Numbered from the stretch's first letter, positions 38,984-48,190 are shown. The stretch: DNA of 64,000 nucleotides from DATFNI01 sp963787205 (GCA_963787205.1 CAWBCD010000010.1:1-64000), one strand, 5' to 3'. Made by a program: numbers and translations. Notes: generated by a model not told the origin, from the letters alone.

Positions 38984-39799
38984 ATGATAAATTTATCACG
39001 ATACTGGCAATCCATGAATTCGCTGTTCAAGCTTGGATTGTTCACTCTGCTATTAATCGGTTTGGCTTCCTGTAACCTGAATAATACACCTACTACAACG
39101 AATTCCGGAAATCAGATAACCGTTGTTCTACATGATACGCCTGCTATATACAGCTCTGTAATTCTCAACGTAAAGAGCGTGGAGGTCAAGAGTTCGGGTA
39201 GCAGCAATTGGACTTCTCTCAACAATAATTCATTCAGCGTGGATTTGCTAAGTCTTACAAATGGTTATTATGTAATTATTGGTCAGCAGAGTGGTCTCCC
39301 GGACGGTACGTATGATCAACTCAGACTGATGCTTGGTTCCGGAAACCAGGTATGGGTTAATGCCAAGCAATATAATTTAGCTGCAGACACAACTACAGCT
39401 GTTGACATACCCATCAATTCGCAGATCAACGCACAAAATAACTCTGTCGTTATGCTTGATTTCAATGTCGCGAAATCAGTGCAGATGTCTAAAGATTCAA
39501 CATTCAATCTGACGCCGGCTATTACGGCAGATGAACTCTCGAATACCGGTAATATCCAGGGGTTGGTAAATCAGAATGTGACTCAACCGGTAATCTATGC
39601 TATCGATTCTGGGGATACGGTATCATCTACCTTTACAGATCAATCCGGTAACTTTGAGTTTTTTGCAATCAAGCAGGGCACGTATCAGGTAACAATACAA
39701 CCACGTGCGGGCAGCTATAAGGATACCACGCTGGCGAATGTACAGGTGACAGCTGGAAATACCACACAACTTGGCTTGATTTCTCTGCATACCAAGTAG
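38984..39799 (+). CDS. DUF4382 lipoprotein 3
   Basis: 271 residues; lipobox GLASC near residue 29 (signal MNSLFKLGLFTLLLIGLASC may start at the second ATG, 39014). The DUF4382 domain has TVVLHDTPAIYSSVILNVKSVEVKSS, VDLLSLTNGYYVIIG, GTYDQLRLMLGSGNQVW and VVMLDFNVAKSV. A C-terminal sandwich domain follows. Closest in the window to lipoprotein 1 by the HDxPA block. Exported, probably anchored in the outer membrane. Confidence 0.86.
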   Translation: MINLSRYWQSMNSLFKLGLFTLLLIGLASCNLNNTPTTTNSGNQITVVLHDTPAIYSSVILNVKSVEVKSSGSSNWTSLNNNSFSVDLLSLTNGYYVIIGQQSGLPDGTYDQLRLMLGSGNQVWVNAKQYNLAADTTTAVDIPINSQINAQNNSVVMLDFNVAKSVQMSKDSTFNLTPAITADELSNTGNIQGLVNQNVTQPVIYAIDSGDTVSSTFTDQSGNFEFFAIKQGTYQVTIQPRAGSYKDTTLANVQVTAGNTTQLGLISLHTK

Positions 39800-39828
39800 C
39801 CTGCAATCCTGCAAAAGCTATTTAGTAA

Positions 39829-39874
39829 AGCCACGTTGTCGGTTTTCATAGAGAACTTGATGGCGTGGTTTTTT
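39829..39874 (+). terminator. Probable terminator after DUF4382 gene 3
   Basis: GCCACG pairs with CGTGG before a run of six T; the loop is long. Confidence 0.5.
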
Positions 39875-39976
39875 CTTTGAAAAAAATTTCAAAAAAATGT
39901 TGTAACCCTTCTTTAGCTGAGTCGTCCTACCTAACAGCAATAACTATTACCCCCTCTGATAAACGAACGACTCATT

Positions 39977-40825
39977 ATGAAACTACACACAACAAATAAG
40001 CAAACAAAAGTCATAGCTTTTGGAATAATGTTGAGCACTCTGGCGCTGGGCTGGATTTCTGGCTGCAACAAAATCACTTCAAGCAGTTTCAGTTCAAATC
40101 TGCCAGGAACACTGCAAATTAAACTCACAGATGCTCCCGCGCGCTTTGATTCGGTAATGATAGACATACAAAAAGTAGAGGTACAAACTACCGATAGCTC
40201 AAATGCATATGTATGGACGGCAGTAAATGACTCTTCCATGATGGTAAACCTGCTGGATTTGTCAAATGGAGCGTATAAAGTCCTAGGTCAAAAACAACTT
40301 GCTCCCGGAACATATCATCAAATCCGTCTTGTTCTTGGGCCCAACAATTATGTCGTACAGAATGGGCAGGAATATGCTCTGAAGGTGCCAAGCGGACAAC
40401 AGTCCGGGTTGAAAATCAATGTCGATGCTACTATAAAACCCAATTATACCTACACGCTGCTACTCGATTTCAATGCTGCTAAGTCCATTGTTCAAACAGG
40501 TAATTCCCATTCGAAAAACAGCAAGTTCATACTGAAACCGGTCATCCGTGCTACGAATGAAGCAATCAGCGGTGTCATATCCGGCACGGTGTCTCCGGCT
40601 AATACAAATCCAACGATCTACAGCATAAGTGGTACAGATACCGTTTCAACGGCATTTGCAGATACCACAACCGGTAATTTCAAAATGATTGGTATTCCGG
40701 CAGGCACGTATAACGTTTCTTTCGTCCCTGCAGACACAACCTATCGTGATACAACAATTACTGGCGTTTCGGTTGTTGCCGGTCAAACGCAACAACTCGG
40801 CACCGTCACACTCTCCAAAAAGTAA
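39977..40825 (+). CDS. DUF4382 lipoprotein 4
   Basis: 282 residues; lipobox WISGC near residue 27. The DUF4382 blocks are LQIKLTDAPARFDSVMIDIQKVEVQ, MVNLLDLSNGAYKVLG, GTYHQIRLVLGPNNYVV and YTLLLDFNAAKSIV, then the C-terminal sandwich (GVISGTVSPANTNPTIYS). Very close to lipoprotein 2 over its whole length. A hairpin GTCCGGC-TTGATA-GCCGGAT follows 7 nt after the stop but has a poor T-run. Confidence 0.87.
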   Translation: MKLHTTNKQTKVIAFGIMLSTLALGWISGCNKITSSSFSSNLPGTLQIKLTDAPARFDSVMIDIQKVEVQTTDSSNAYVWTAVNDSSMMVNLLDLSNGAYKVLGQKQLAPGTYHQIRLVLGPNNYVVQNGQEYALKVPSGQQSGLKINVDATIKPNYTYTLLLDFNAAKSIVQTGNSHSKNSKFILKPVIRATNEAISGVISGTVSPANTNPTIYSISGTDTVSTAFADTTTGNFKMIGIPAGTYNVSFVPADTTYRDTTITGVSVVAGQTQQLGTVTLSKK

Positions 40826-40831
40826 ACCAGA

Positions 40832-40856
40832 TGGGTCCGGCTTGATAGCCGGATCC
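40832..40856 (+). terminator. Hairpin after DUF4382 gene 4
   Basis: GGTCCGGC and GCCGGATCC with a short loop, followed by ATTTATTTC, a weak T-tract. Confidence 0.5.
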
Positions 40857-41029
40857 ATTTATTTCAACTCTCATTGAACAGGTTGTATCTATTTTTACGG
40901 TTCTTTGATTTTTTTGATTTTGAAGAAAATGGAGTGTTTACTTTTCGCAGAGATTTGTCGATATATCAAAACGTATAGTCTCGCCAGATATATCTCTTCT
41001 TGCGGATAACTGAACTTCCCTTTTCCTCT

Positions 41030-41593
41030 ATGAAAGCTGCTTCCGATCATGATAATATATTAATTGAACGCATCTTAGCGGGAGAAAGTGACTTATACCG
41101 TGAATTGGTCGACCGGTACGCCCCCATGATCTTTCACTTGATGCGCTCATACGTTCGGGAAGAAAATGCAGTACAGGATCTTGCTCAGGAGGTTTTCATC
41201 AAAGCATACAATAATCTTTCAACATTCGGGTTTCAGTCCAAGTTTTCCTCCTGGATCTATCGAATAGCTATCAATCAGTGTAAAGACTATTTAAAAAACG
41301 TTCGACGCAAAAATATTACATTGAGTTCTCTTGATTCGAAATCGATAGATTCTCTTTTTGAAAATGATGCCTCCCAACTCGATGAGCTTGTAAATACGGA
41401 ATTACATGAGAAGTTGAAAACGGCTATTGATTTATTACCCGATGTTTATCGAAATGCCCTATTGCTAAAATATATGAACGACATGACATATAAAGCCATG
41501 TCTGAAGAACTCGGAGATTCGGTGGAATCCCTCAAGGTAAGGGTCCACAGGGCCCGAAATGAATTGAAATCTATTATGGATCAGATGCTATGA
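41030..41593 (+). CDS. ECF-type RNA polymerase sigma factor
   Basis: 187 residues from the ATG at 41030; a TTG ten codons earlier is less likely. Region 2 has LYRELVDRYAPMIFHLMRSYVREENAVQDLAQEVFIKAYNNLSTF and FSSWIYRIAINQCKDYL. Region 4 has IDLLPDVYRNALLLKYMNDMTYKAMSEELGDSVESLKVRVHRAR. It directs polymerase to a small regulon. Its stop overlaps the ATG of the anti-sigma gene (ATGA). First gene of a four-gene unit with overlapping ends, so the sigma factor probably controls its own operon. Confidence 0.94.
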   Translation: MKAASDHDNILIERILAGESDLYRELVDRYAPMIFHLMRSYVREENAVQDLAQEVFIKAYNNLSTFGFQSKFSSWIYRIAINQCKDYLKNVRRKNITLSSLDSKSIDSLFENDASQLDELVNTELHEKLKTAIDLLPDVYRNALLLKYMNDMTYKAMSEELGDSVESLKVRVHRARNELKSIMDQML

Positions 41594-42306
41594 ATGGTAA
41601 TGATAGGGATGACCTGATCCGGAAATTTATCGACGGAGAGTTATCTCCAGAAGAAGAGGCAGAGTTGATGCAGTCACTGGCTGATGAAGACTCATTCCGG
41701 AAGTTGGTTCAGCTGGATAATCTTCTAAAAAATGAATTAAAAGATTCATTTGACGTGCCTGTGGATTTCAGCAATTCTGTGATGCAAAAGATCGAGGCTG
41801 AACATGATGATGCACCCGATCTGCAAGGTGTACGCGTTACAGAAAAGATTGGCCGTTTTTTAAGAGGTCTTTTTGAGCCGCACACAATTGCTGTTCGGCC
41901 GGCTTACGGGGTTGCATTTGCAGCATTAGTTGCTGCATTCTTTATCCTTACACCGGAAAGATCCGGCATCTCAACAAGCCAGCGAACCAATGTTGGTCCT
42001 AACAAGTCAGCTTATATCACAAGAACCGCCGAAGAAGAAAATTCGGTTATCTGGATGCGGTTTGTTTATGCTGACAATAATGCAAAATCGATAGCGATTG
42101 CCGGGGATTTTAATAACTGGCAACCCATACAAATGCACCGGACTCTTGAAAATAATCAGACGATATGGACGATTACTATTCCGCTGCCGCATAGAGAAAT
42201 TCACTACATGTTTCTAAAAAATGGGAAAAAATGGTTAAGTGACCCACTTGCCCCGCAACAACAGGACGATGGCTTCGGGCATCTTAATTCCGTCATCCCT
42301 TTATGA
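41590..42306 (+). CDS. Membrane anti-sigma factor with periplasmic CBM48 domain
   Basis: 238 residues. The N-terminal part (DDLIRKFIDGELSPEEEAELMQSLADEDSFRKLVQ) has the anti-sigma helical layout but lacks the zinc-binding His-x3-Cys-x2-Cys. One membrane helix lies near residues 103-120 (GVAFAALVAAFFIL). The C-terminal part, residues about 165-235, is a CBM48/AMPK-type glycogen-binding fold: SIAIAGDFNNWQPIQM, TITIPLPHREIHYMFL, WLSDPLAPQQQDDGFGHLNSV. An ECF anti-sigma factor whose sensor is a starch/glycogen-binding module is inferred: alpha-glucan in the periplasm might release the sigma factor. Gene overlaps both neighbours by 4 nt. Confidence 0.85.
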   Translation: MNGNDRDDLIRKFIDGELSPEEEAELMQSLADEDSFRKLVQLDNLLKNELKDSFDVPVDFSNSVMQKIEAEHDDAPDLQGVRVTEKIGRFLRGLFEPHTIAVRPAYGVAFAALVAAFFILTPERSGISTSQRTNVGPNKSAYITRTAEEENSVIWMRFVYADNNAKSIAIAGDFNNWQPIQMHRTLENNQTIWTITIPLPHREIHYMFLKNGKKWLSDPLAPQQQDDGFGHLNSVIPL

Positions 42307-43547
42307 GATTAATCCTGATAGCATTTATCATGGCCTGTTTCACATATCAAAGTAGTGCTCAAACACTGCAAAGTGCTTTCAGTATAGATACTCATGCCGG
42401 GTATACCACGAACACACAGCTAACTCCGTATATCGGAACGTGGGACACAACCAGCACCGGTCCTTACACCCTGATTGCACCATCTGGCCAGGTTAATGTC
42501 TTGCTTAAGCAGGGTACTATTTCCGGATTCGGAGGAATACTGTATCAACCCTTTTTAAATCATCGAACGGCCTGGCACGGAGCGTATGGAATTCTGCAAT
42601 ACCAGCATAATTTTTCCTATGCCTGGCAGGCTGGTTTATCTATTGGTAGCAAATCAGTTACTTCCGACTATTCACAGGATATGACCTGGCTTCAGGCTTT
42701 CGTGAATTGGAATCTGAACCCTTTCCTGCAATTGCAATTTCAGACCGGGCGGAGCTATCGAAGCTATCTTAATTCATCGGTTACTCCCGACACACATGAA
42801 CACTTTACAACCTACGGTACCGGAGTGGATTACTGGCTCGCCTCCCGTTGGCGCCTGAGCGCTTCTGTTAACGGAGATCTGCTTCATCCCCTGCAGCCTC
42901 AAAAAGATTTTGACGCCAGTGTTCGGATAACAAAATACTGGCCCAATGATTCGTGGATAGCTGTTTTTAGTAACTGGGGGCAATTTGAAAATTCTCTGCT
43001 TGTTCAAAACTCATCCGGTGGCTCGTTACCCGCTATCCCTGCCGGTTATATTCAGAGCCAACTGCTGCAAACTGGAATTACAGGTGAGTTTCCCCTGACA
43101 GATGACTTATCAATCACAGGCAGATTGACCAGTCTGCACCGGAATTCGTCTAATTTGAACGGCCCGGAAAATGACATACAGGGATCACTCGGGTTGCGTT
43201 TTTCCTTTTACCCAAAGTTGCCCGGTGCGAAGAATCGTGTATATCCAAAATGGAGACAAGATAACGGAACCTTTTATTTTGTCGCAAACTACAGAGGAAA
43301 GGGTCACCTCTTCATTGTCGGCGACTTCAACGACTGGTCGAAGCCCGGCATTCCACTCATTCATAAGTCCGGAAACACCTATGCTACCCGTTTGCATTTA
43401 AAACCGGGAGTGTACGAATACAAGATTTTAAAAATAGATCACAATCGAGAAGAATGGGCTAAATTGTCAAATTCCACACCCGAGATCAGCGATGGTTTTG
43501 GCGGTGTTAACGGCCGTTTTATCGTAAGTGGGTTACAACAACAATGA
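42303..43547 (+). CDS. Outer-membrane barrel-like protein with C-terminal CBM48 domain
   Basis: 414 residues. Signal peptide to about residue 19 (YQSSAQ). Residues 20-310 alternate aromatic strands typical of an outer-membrane barrel (GTGVDYWLASRWRLSASVNGDLL, GSLGLRFSFYPKLPG). The last 90 residues repeat the CBM48 plan of the upstream anti-sigma protein: GHLFIVGDFNDWSKPGIPL, RLHLKPGVYEYKIL, ISDGFGGVNGRFIV. It overlaps both neighbours by ATGA. A surface or periplasm-facing glucan-binding partner of the anti-sigma factor is inferred. Not matched to any named family apart from the CBM48 part. Confidence 0.8.
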   Translation: MRLILIAFIMACFTYQSSAQTLQSAFSIDTHAGYTTNTQLTPYIGTWDTTSTGPYTLIAPSGQVNVLLKQGTISGFGGILYQPFLNHRTAWHGAYGILQYQHNFSYAWQAGLSIGSKSVTSDYSQDMTWLQAFVNWNLNPFLQLQFQTGRSYRSYLNSSVTPDTHEHFTTYGTGVDYWLASRWRLSASVNGDLLHPLQPQKDFDASVRITKYWPNDSWIAVFSNWGQFENSLLVQNSSGGSLPAIPAGYIQSQLLQTGITGEFPLTDDLSITGRLTSLHRNSSNLNGPENDIQGSLGLRFSFYPKLPGAKNRVYPKWRQDNGTFYFVANYRGKGHLFIVGDFNDWSKPGIPLIHKSGNTYATRLHLKPGVYEYKILKIDHNREEWAKLSNSTPEISDGFGGVNGRFIVSGLQQQ

Positions 43548-44506
43548 GATCAATATATAAACATATAATCCTGGGAATAGCAGTTCTTGCGGTCCTGTTT
43601 CTTTCGCTTGCTGTTTCACCTGCAATCGCACAAGACAAGGGATCGTCTCTTAAGAATGTCACCGAAATGGCCCAGAAAAATGGCATTCCGCAACAGGATA
43701 TCGATGATCTGGTTCAGCGTGCTCAGAAGAAGAATATTTCCGATAATCAAATCGCAGACATGTTGCGGCCCGCTGCTAAACTGGCTTCACAGGGTTTGCC
43801 CTATGATCTTGTGATGCAGAAATCACTGGAAGGGTTGGCAAAAGGAGTGCCACCATCTATTATCGCAAAAGTCGAAAATGAGCTGCAATCCTATACACTG
43901 ACTGCAGCTGAAATGACCGATGGATGGATAAAACAACCATCCATTCAAAGCATGCTGAAAAGATCCGGTGAATCGAATCAGGGCAACTCCTATCGAAATA
44001 AGGTCCTCACCACGATCGCCGGGGTATTATTTCAGGGTATCCCACACAAGCAACTGGGTCAATTACTATCGGATATGGCTCAAAATGATGTGGCGACCAG
44101 GATGAACGCCAGGCAAATACCCGTTTCAATACGGATTTTACCCGATTTAACGACAAGCAAAAATCATCCTGACATAAGTCGTTCTTTGATCTTACAAGCT
44201 ATAAAGGGACACTTTACACCTGATCAGATCCAACAATTACCTATGGCAATGGAGCGTGCTCAACAAATGAACCAACTACCTGCTGAAGCACTTGCCCATG
44301 GTATTGGTCAACAAATCAGCGATGGTGTTCCTGCCATGACGATCCTGCAGGGCCTTTTTGAAGGTCACTTCCCGGGAGGTCCTTCAAACGGTGTTCCGCC
44401 CGGACTCAACAATCCTCATTCACAGGGTCCGCCTTCAGGTAAAGGTTCCGGGGCCGGGGGAAATCATGGTAACGGAGGTGGACATGGCAACAACGGGAAC
44501 CACTAA
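43544..44506 (+). CDS. Secreted protein with Gly/Asn/His-rich tail, function unknown
   Basis: 320 residues. Signal peptide to about residue 29 (LAVSPAIAQ). The body is helical with repeated short motifs (MAQKNGIPQQDIDDLVQRA, GLPYDLVMQKSLEGLAKGVPPS, GVPAMTILQGLFEGHFPGG). The last 50 residues are low complexity, rich in Gly, Pro, Asn and His, ending GGGHGNNGNH. The His-rich tail could bind metal or form a flexible linker. Last gene of the sigma operon; it is probably exported as part of the response. Not recognised as a member of any named family. Confidence 0.75.
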   Translation: MRSIYKHIILGIAVLAVLFLSLAVSPAIAQDKGSSLKNVTEMAQKNGIPQQDIDDLVQRAQKKNISDNQIADMLRPAAKLASQGLPYDLVMQKSLEGLAKGVPPSIIAKVENELQSYTLTAAEMTDGWIKQPSIQSMLKRSGESNQGNSYRNKVLTTIAGVLFQGIPHKQLGQLLSDMAQNDVATRMNARQIPVSIRILPDLTTSKNHPDISRSLILQAIKGHFTPDQIQQLPMAMERAQQMNQLPAEALAHGIGQQISDGVPAMTILQGLFEGHFPGGPSNGVPPGLNNPHSQGPPSGKGSGAGGNHGNGGGHGNNGNH

Positions 44507-44613
44507 TTGACCCCAAGCTTCCGTGGATTTAACTTGAAAGGCCGCATTCTAGTTAGCAGGATTCCAAACGGTTTCCGCTTCTCATTGAGAGGATCAAGTT
44601 AAAATAGATCGCC

Positions 44614-45525
44614 TTACACAGTCTCGTTCTGCGATTTCTTTTTCTTTTTTTCGCGAACCCAGAAGACGGTTAAAAAGGTACCAAGAAAGGTCATTATCAG
44701 CACAGCACCAATATTCATGATATGCAAAACTGATGCAGTATACTTTCCTGTACCCGGGTTGAACTGACAGCAGTACAGAACAAGTTTATCGAGAGTTGTA
44801 CCAATTTTACCATGCGCCGCTTCACTCAGGGCATTTTTCAATTGCAGGGATGGGAAGGTTATGCCATACAAATAAGCACTGACTTTACCCTTGGGGCTCA
44901 AAAATGTGAGCACAGCCGTATGGATGTACTGTTTTTTGGCCGGGTACCAGCGATAATTGAATCCTACGGCTTTGGTCAGCCGCTTGATCTGTGGTTCCTT
45001 GGCGGTATAGAAACGCCATGCATTTTTGCCTGCCTTACCCTTAAGAGCATGCAGAAAAGTTGTCTGCAGACTATCGGAAACATGCGGGGTATCTCTTGGA
45101 TCAAAACTGACCGTTATGACGCGGTAATCAACGCCCGGATCCCAATCGAGTTTCTTTACACTTGCAAGCAGACCTTTTTGAATCATCGGGCAGAGCATCG
45201 GACAGGTATAATAGGCCAGGTCGAGCACTACCGGAGTCTTGCTCTCATCAAAAATTTTCCGGAGTGTCGTTGTATGTCCGTGGGAGTCGATAACCTGAAT
45301 ATCGAGAGGCACCTTATTGCCAAGCTTTTCAGTCACACCAACATGTTTGAATTGCTTTATCTTTGCGTTACTTGTTCCTCCACCGATATGCGCTCCACCG
45401 GGAAATCGTTGCGCCATCACCGGTGTGCCAATCCAAATAAAAAGAAAGAGGAAGACGACCGTTTTTACTACACTACTCCGTTTGTTCCAGAAAAGATCCC
45501 CGTTTGCCCGCGTGATTTGCCTCAT
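44614..45525 (-). CDS. SCO1/SenC-type copper chaperone-like protein
   Basis: 303 residues. Signal segment at residues 18-38 (VVFLFLFIWIGTPVMAQ). Thioredoxin-fold SCO domain from about residue 65: VVLDLAYYTCPMLCPMIQKGL with the CPMLC copper ligands near 110-114, VITVSFDPRDTP, and the third ligand His in KQYIHTAVLTFLSP. Unlike classical SCO1, a further membrane helix (IMNIGAVLIMTFLGTFLTVFW) and a basic tail (REKKKKKSQ) close the protein. SCO proteins load Cu_A in cytochrome oxidase or act as thiol-disulfide factors; no oxidase genes are in the window. Confidence 0.88.
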   Translation of the reverse strand: MRQITRANGDLFWNKRSSVVKTVVFLFLFIWIGTPVMAQRFPGGAHIGGGTSNAKIKQFKHVGVTEKLGNKVPLDIQVIDSHGHTTTLRKIFDESKTPVVLDLAYYTCPMLCPMIQKGLLASVKKLDWDPGVDYRVITVSFDPRDTPHVSDSLQTTFLHALKGKAGKNAWRFYTAKEPQIKRLTKAVGFNYRWYPAKKQYIHTAVLTFLSPKGKVSAYLYGITFPSLQLKNALSEAAHGKIGTTLDKLVLYCCQFNPGTGKYTASVLHIMNIGAVLIMTFLGTFLTVFWVREKKKKKSQNETV

Positions 45526-45822
45526 GACACTTGTTTTCCTTTAATTAACCTACTTTCCGCTAACATACACGATCTAAAAACATATTAAGAGACGAATGGT
45601 CAGGATCAAATATTGCCTGTTTTTTTTATTTAAACCTGATTTTTCGAATTGATCCATCATAACGAGGCTAATGGTTTGCACTTGCAATTGCACCCTAATA
45701 AATTGACAGACATTTACTTCAGAGGTAAACCGATCAAACTGCTATGTATCTTCGTAGTCGTTGAGTTCCGTATTCGGACATTTTTGTTACTTCACTTAAA
45801 TTCAACCATGCAGGAGGAAAAG

Positions 45823-47664
45823 ATGAATAGTTCCTTTTACAGGTATTCAAAACTATGTTTCCCGATCCTGATACTTGTAATGCTTTTTGCGACCAGCTCT
45901 GTCTCAGCTCAAAACAGTACCAGCAATACTCGGGGATGGAAGCATCTCAAGTATGCCATTTTCTTCACATCGTACGATGTTCAACATCTTCTCGCCGACC
46001 CAGCCGTTTTTAGGAAAACGATGGATTATTTTTCACCTGTTAAACCCACAAGGGTATACCTCGACGGCGTTGGAAGAGACGGGAAGGTCGATGTTCCAAT
46101 CATGAAGAAAATTGCAGCCCGCTTCCGTGCAATGGGGATAGAGCCTGATGGGGCGATGGTCCCGACTTCCATTCACGGCGGGACGTCTGCCTACAATAAC
46201 TCCGAAGATCTTGCACAGCTTAAGCAACGCATGCATGGACTCGCGCAGGTATTCGATAAGATCATCCTGGACGACTGGCTTTTCACTAACGCTACCGATC
46301 CCAAAAGTGTGGAAGATCGCGGCAACATGACATGGGCAGAATACCGGACAAAACTTCTTCTCAAACAATCAAAGAAATATATCATTGATCCGGCCAAGGA
46401 AGTGAATCCAAATGTGCAGGTAATTATCAAGTTTCCAAACTGGTTTGAGAGCTTCCCCGAGAACGGCTATGACGTTAAGGATGAAGTAAAGCAGTTCGAC
46501 AAGATGGCCATCGGGATCGAAACACGTGTCACAAAAACACAACATCAGCATATTCCTATTTATTCCGGTTACGCCCTGCAGAAATGGGAGTCGGGCGCAG
46601 ATCTGGCAAAGTGGGTCGGTTCCTGGCTGGACAATTACGGAATGCCGGGCGCATCAAACGATTACAATGCACAGGTTTGGCAGGCCATTTTCGCCCGTTC
46701 TCCCCAGATCATCCTCTGGTCAGCCGGGCAGCTTTGGCCGACTAACCCATCCGGCAACGTATACCCCGACTTTGTTGATAAACTGCCTGAGTTTGACAGA
46801 GTCGCTGGTTTGCTAAAAGGACAATCGCGCGGGGTACCGATGTACATGCCATTCGGTTCAAAAGGTGAGTATAACCTCTTTGGGTATCTTGGCATGGTTG
46901 GCATCCCGATCGATCCGGTGACCACATTCCCGAAAGAAAGCCAGGATGCGATCTTCTGCCTCAATTCACTAAAAGATGATCACCTGGCAGATGAAATGCT
47001 TTCCAGATTGCAAAACGGCAAGGATATCTTTATGACCTTCGGCCTTTGGAAGAAACTGGCGGAGCAGGGAACGGAATTCAAGCATGTGCTGAATCTGCTG
47101 CCGTATAGCGGTCAGGTGAGTTCATCCGCTTTTGGTTTGCTCCAGGGATATCGTGAGACAACTGTTGACGCCAACCGATCCTTTACCTTCCCCGGCATTG
47201 AAGCCGGTACCTGGCCTGAAAGCCGAGATGTCACTCTCAAACGCGAGGATTACGACTTTTCGGTCCTCATGAGGGTGCCCTATCTCAACGGGACCATCTA
47301 CATCCTGAATATTCCGAGCAACAGTTATGATATGCTCGAACTCCCGCCCAGGGTCCTCGATGCCATTCGTCAGCCATTTGACAAAGATCTGGGTGTCCGG
47401 TTGGATGCTCCCGGACATGTAGCCATGTATCTGTATGGAAACAATCAATACGCCTTGTATAACATGAGTAACAATGTTTCGACTGTTTCTTTACGATTTA
47501 ACCGGCAAGTGCCGGAGGCGGGCTGGAAAGAACTGGTTCACGGGGAACAGATCAAGATACAGGTCGACTCGAGTCGAGTGCGTTTCCACGGACCGGTAAT
47601 CAGCAAGGTATCCCTGACCCTTCAACCCTACGAGGTAACCCTTGTTCAGGCGCCGGATGAATGA
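45823..47664 (+). CDS. Secreted protein of unknown function, possible TIM-barrel glycosidase-like
   Basis: 613 residues from the ATG at 45823, which follows AGGAGG by 5 nt; the open frame starts much earlier but without a signal. Signal peptide (LCFPILILVMLFATSSVSAQ). The body contains KYAIFFTSYDVQHLLADP, YLDGVGRDGKVDVPIMKKIAARFRAMGI, FDKIILDDWLFTN, VIIKFPNWFESFPENGYD and IYSGYALQKWESGADLAKW. This alternation suits a TIM-barrel with an acidic strand end (IILDDW), and the C-terminal third suits a beta-sandwich. No named family was recognised. Glycan processing is a guess from the fold-like pattern only. Confidence 0.7.
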   Translation: MNSSFYRYSKLCFPILILVMLFATSSVSAQNSTSNTRGWKHLKYAIFFTSYDVQHLLADPAVFRKTMDYFSPVKPTRVYLDGVGRDGKVDVPIMKKIAARFRAMGIEPDGAMVPTSIHGGTSAYNNSEDLAQLKQRMHGLAQVFDKIILDDWLFTNATDPKSVEDRGNMTWAEYRTKLLLKQSKKYIIDPAKEVNPNVQVIIKFPNWFESFPENGYDVKDEVKQFDKMAIGIETRVTKTQHQHIPIYSGYALQKWESGADLAKWVGSWLDNYGMPGASNDYNAQVWQAIFARSPQIILWSAGQLWPTNPSGNVYPDFVDKLPEFDRVAGLLKGQSRGVPMYMPFGSKGEYNLFGYLGMVGIPIDPVTTFPKESQDAIFCLNSLKDDHLADEMLSRLQNGKDIFMTFGLWKKLAEQGTEFKHVLNLLPYSGQVSSSAFGLLQGYRETTVDANRSFTFPGIEAGTWPESRDVTLKREDYDFSVLMRVPYLNGTIYILNIPSNSYDMLELPPRVLDAIRQPFDKDLGVRLDAPGHVAMYLYGNNQYALYNMSNNVSTVSLRFNRQVPEAGWKELVHGEQIKIQVDSSRVRFHGPVISKVSLTLQPYEVTLVQAPDE

Positions 47665-47836
47665 TTGATTTTCTGATAGTTGAATGAAGGAAATTTTTTA
47701 TTTAACGAGCCTGATAATGACAGATCTCAAACATAAAGATGTCATCGTGATGAGGCTGCCCGAAAAGTCATTATACGTATTGAACTGCCTAAAAATAGTA
47801 GGATTTTCAACGTTCATTATGGAACATGTCACTTTT

Positions 47837-47862
47837 CCCCCTTAAAAAAGGGGGCCAGGGGG
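47837..47862. repeat. C-run/G-run palindrome, intergenic copy 1
   Basis: CCCCC-TTAAAAAA-GGGGG-CCA-GGGGG. Same plan as the insertions in kinases A to E. Confidence 0.7.
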
Positions 47863-47947
47863 TTGTTTCCCAGTGTGACATATCAAAACCCCTAAATAAA
47901 TGAGACTTAAATTTTATCATTTATGCTTTTTGGACAGCCTCGTGGAA

Positions 47948-47964
47948 TCTCGTTTGCAACGAGA
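47948..47964. repeat. Palindrome TCTCGTT-TGC-AACGAGA
   Basis: A perfect 7-bp inverted repeat with a 3-nt loop, in the repeat cluster after the secreted protein. Confidence 0.6.
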
Positions 47965-48073
47965 AACTCGACTTTCTAAATAACGTGAGTTCGAGATAAG
48001 CCGGATAATGTTGTCAATCTCTTTTTTTAAACGTTTTTAGCTTTTGGAAACACATTATTTGACCCCTAAATCT

Positions 48074-48122
48074 CCCGAAAGCTTTCGGGGGACTTTATTC
48101 CCCCCCTTTAGGGGATTGGGGG
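48074..48122. repeat. Palindrome CCCGAAAGCTTTCGGG plus C-run/G-run copy 2
   Basis: A perfect 16-bp palindrome (48074-48089) is followed by C7-TTTA-GGGG-ATT-GGGGG (48100-48122), the second intergenic member of the family seen in the kinases. Confidence 0.65.
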
Positions 48123-48190
48123 TAAAATACCGGATATCCTCAGGACTGATATTTTGTGAATTTTCATTATATCGAACTCACGTTAAATAT

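Noticed and set aside
44812..45588. 258-codon frame opposite the SCO1-like gene
   Set aside because: The SCO1 frame has signal peptide and copper ligands; this frame has no coherent domain.
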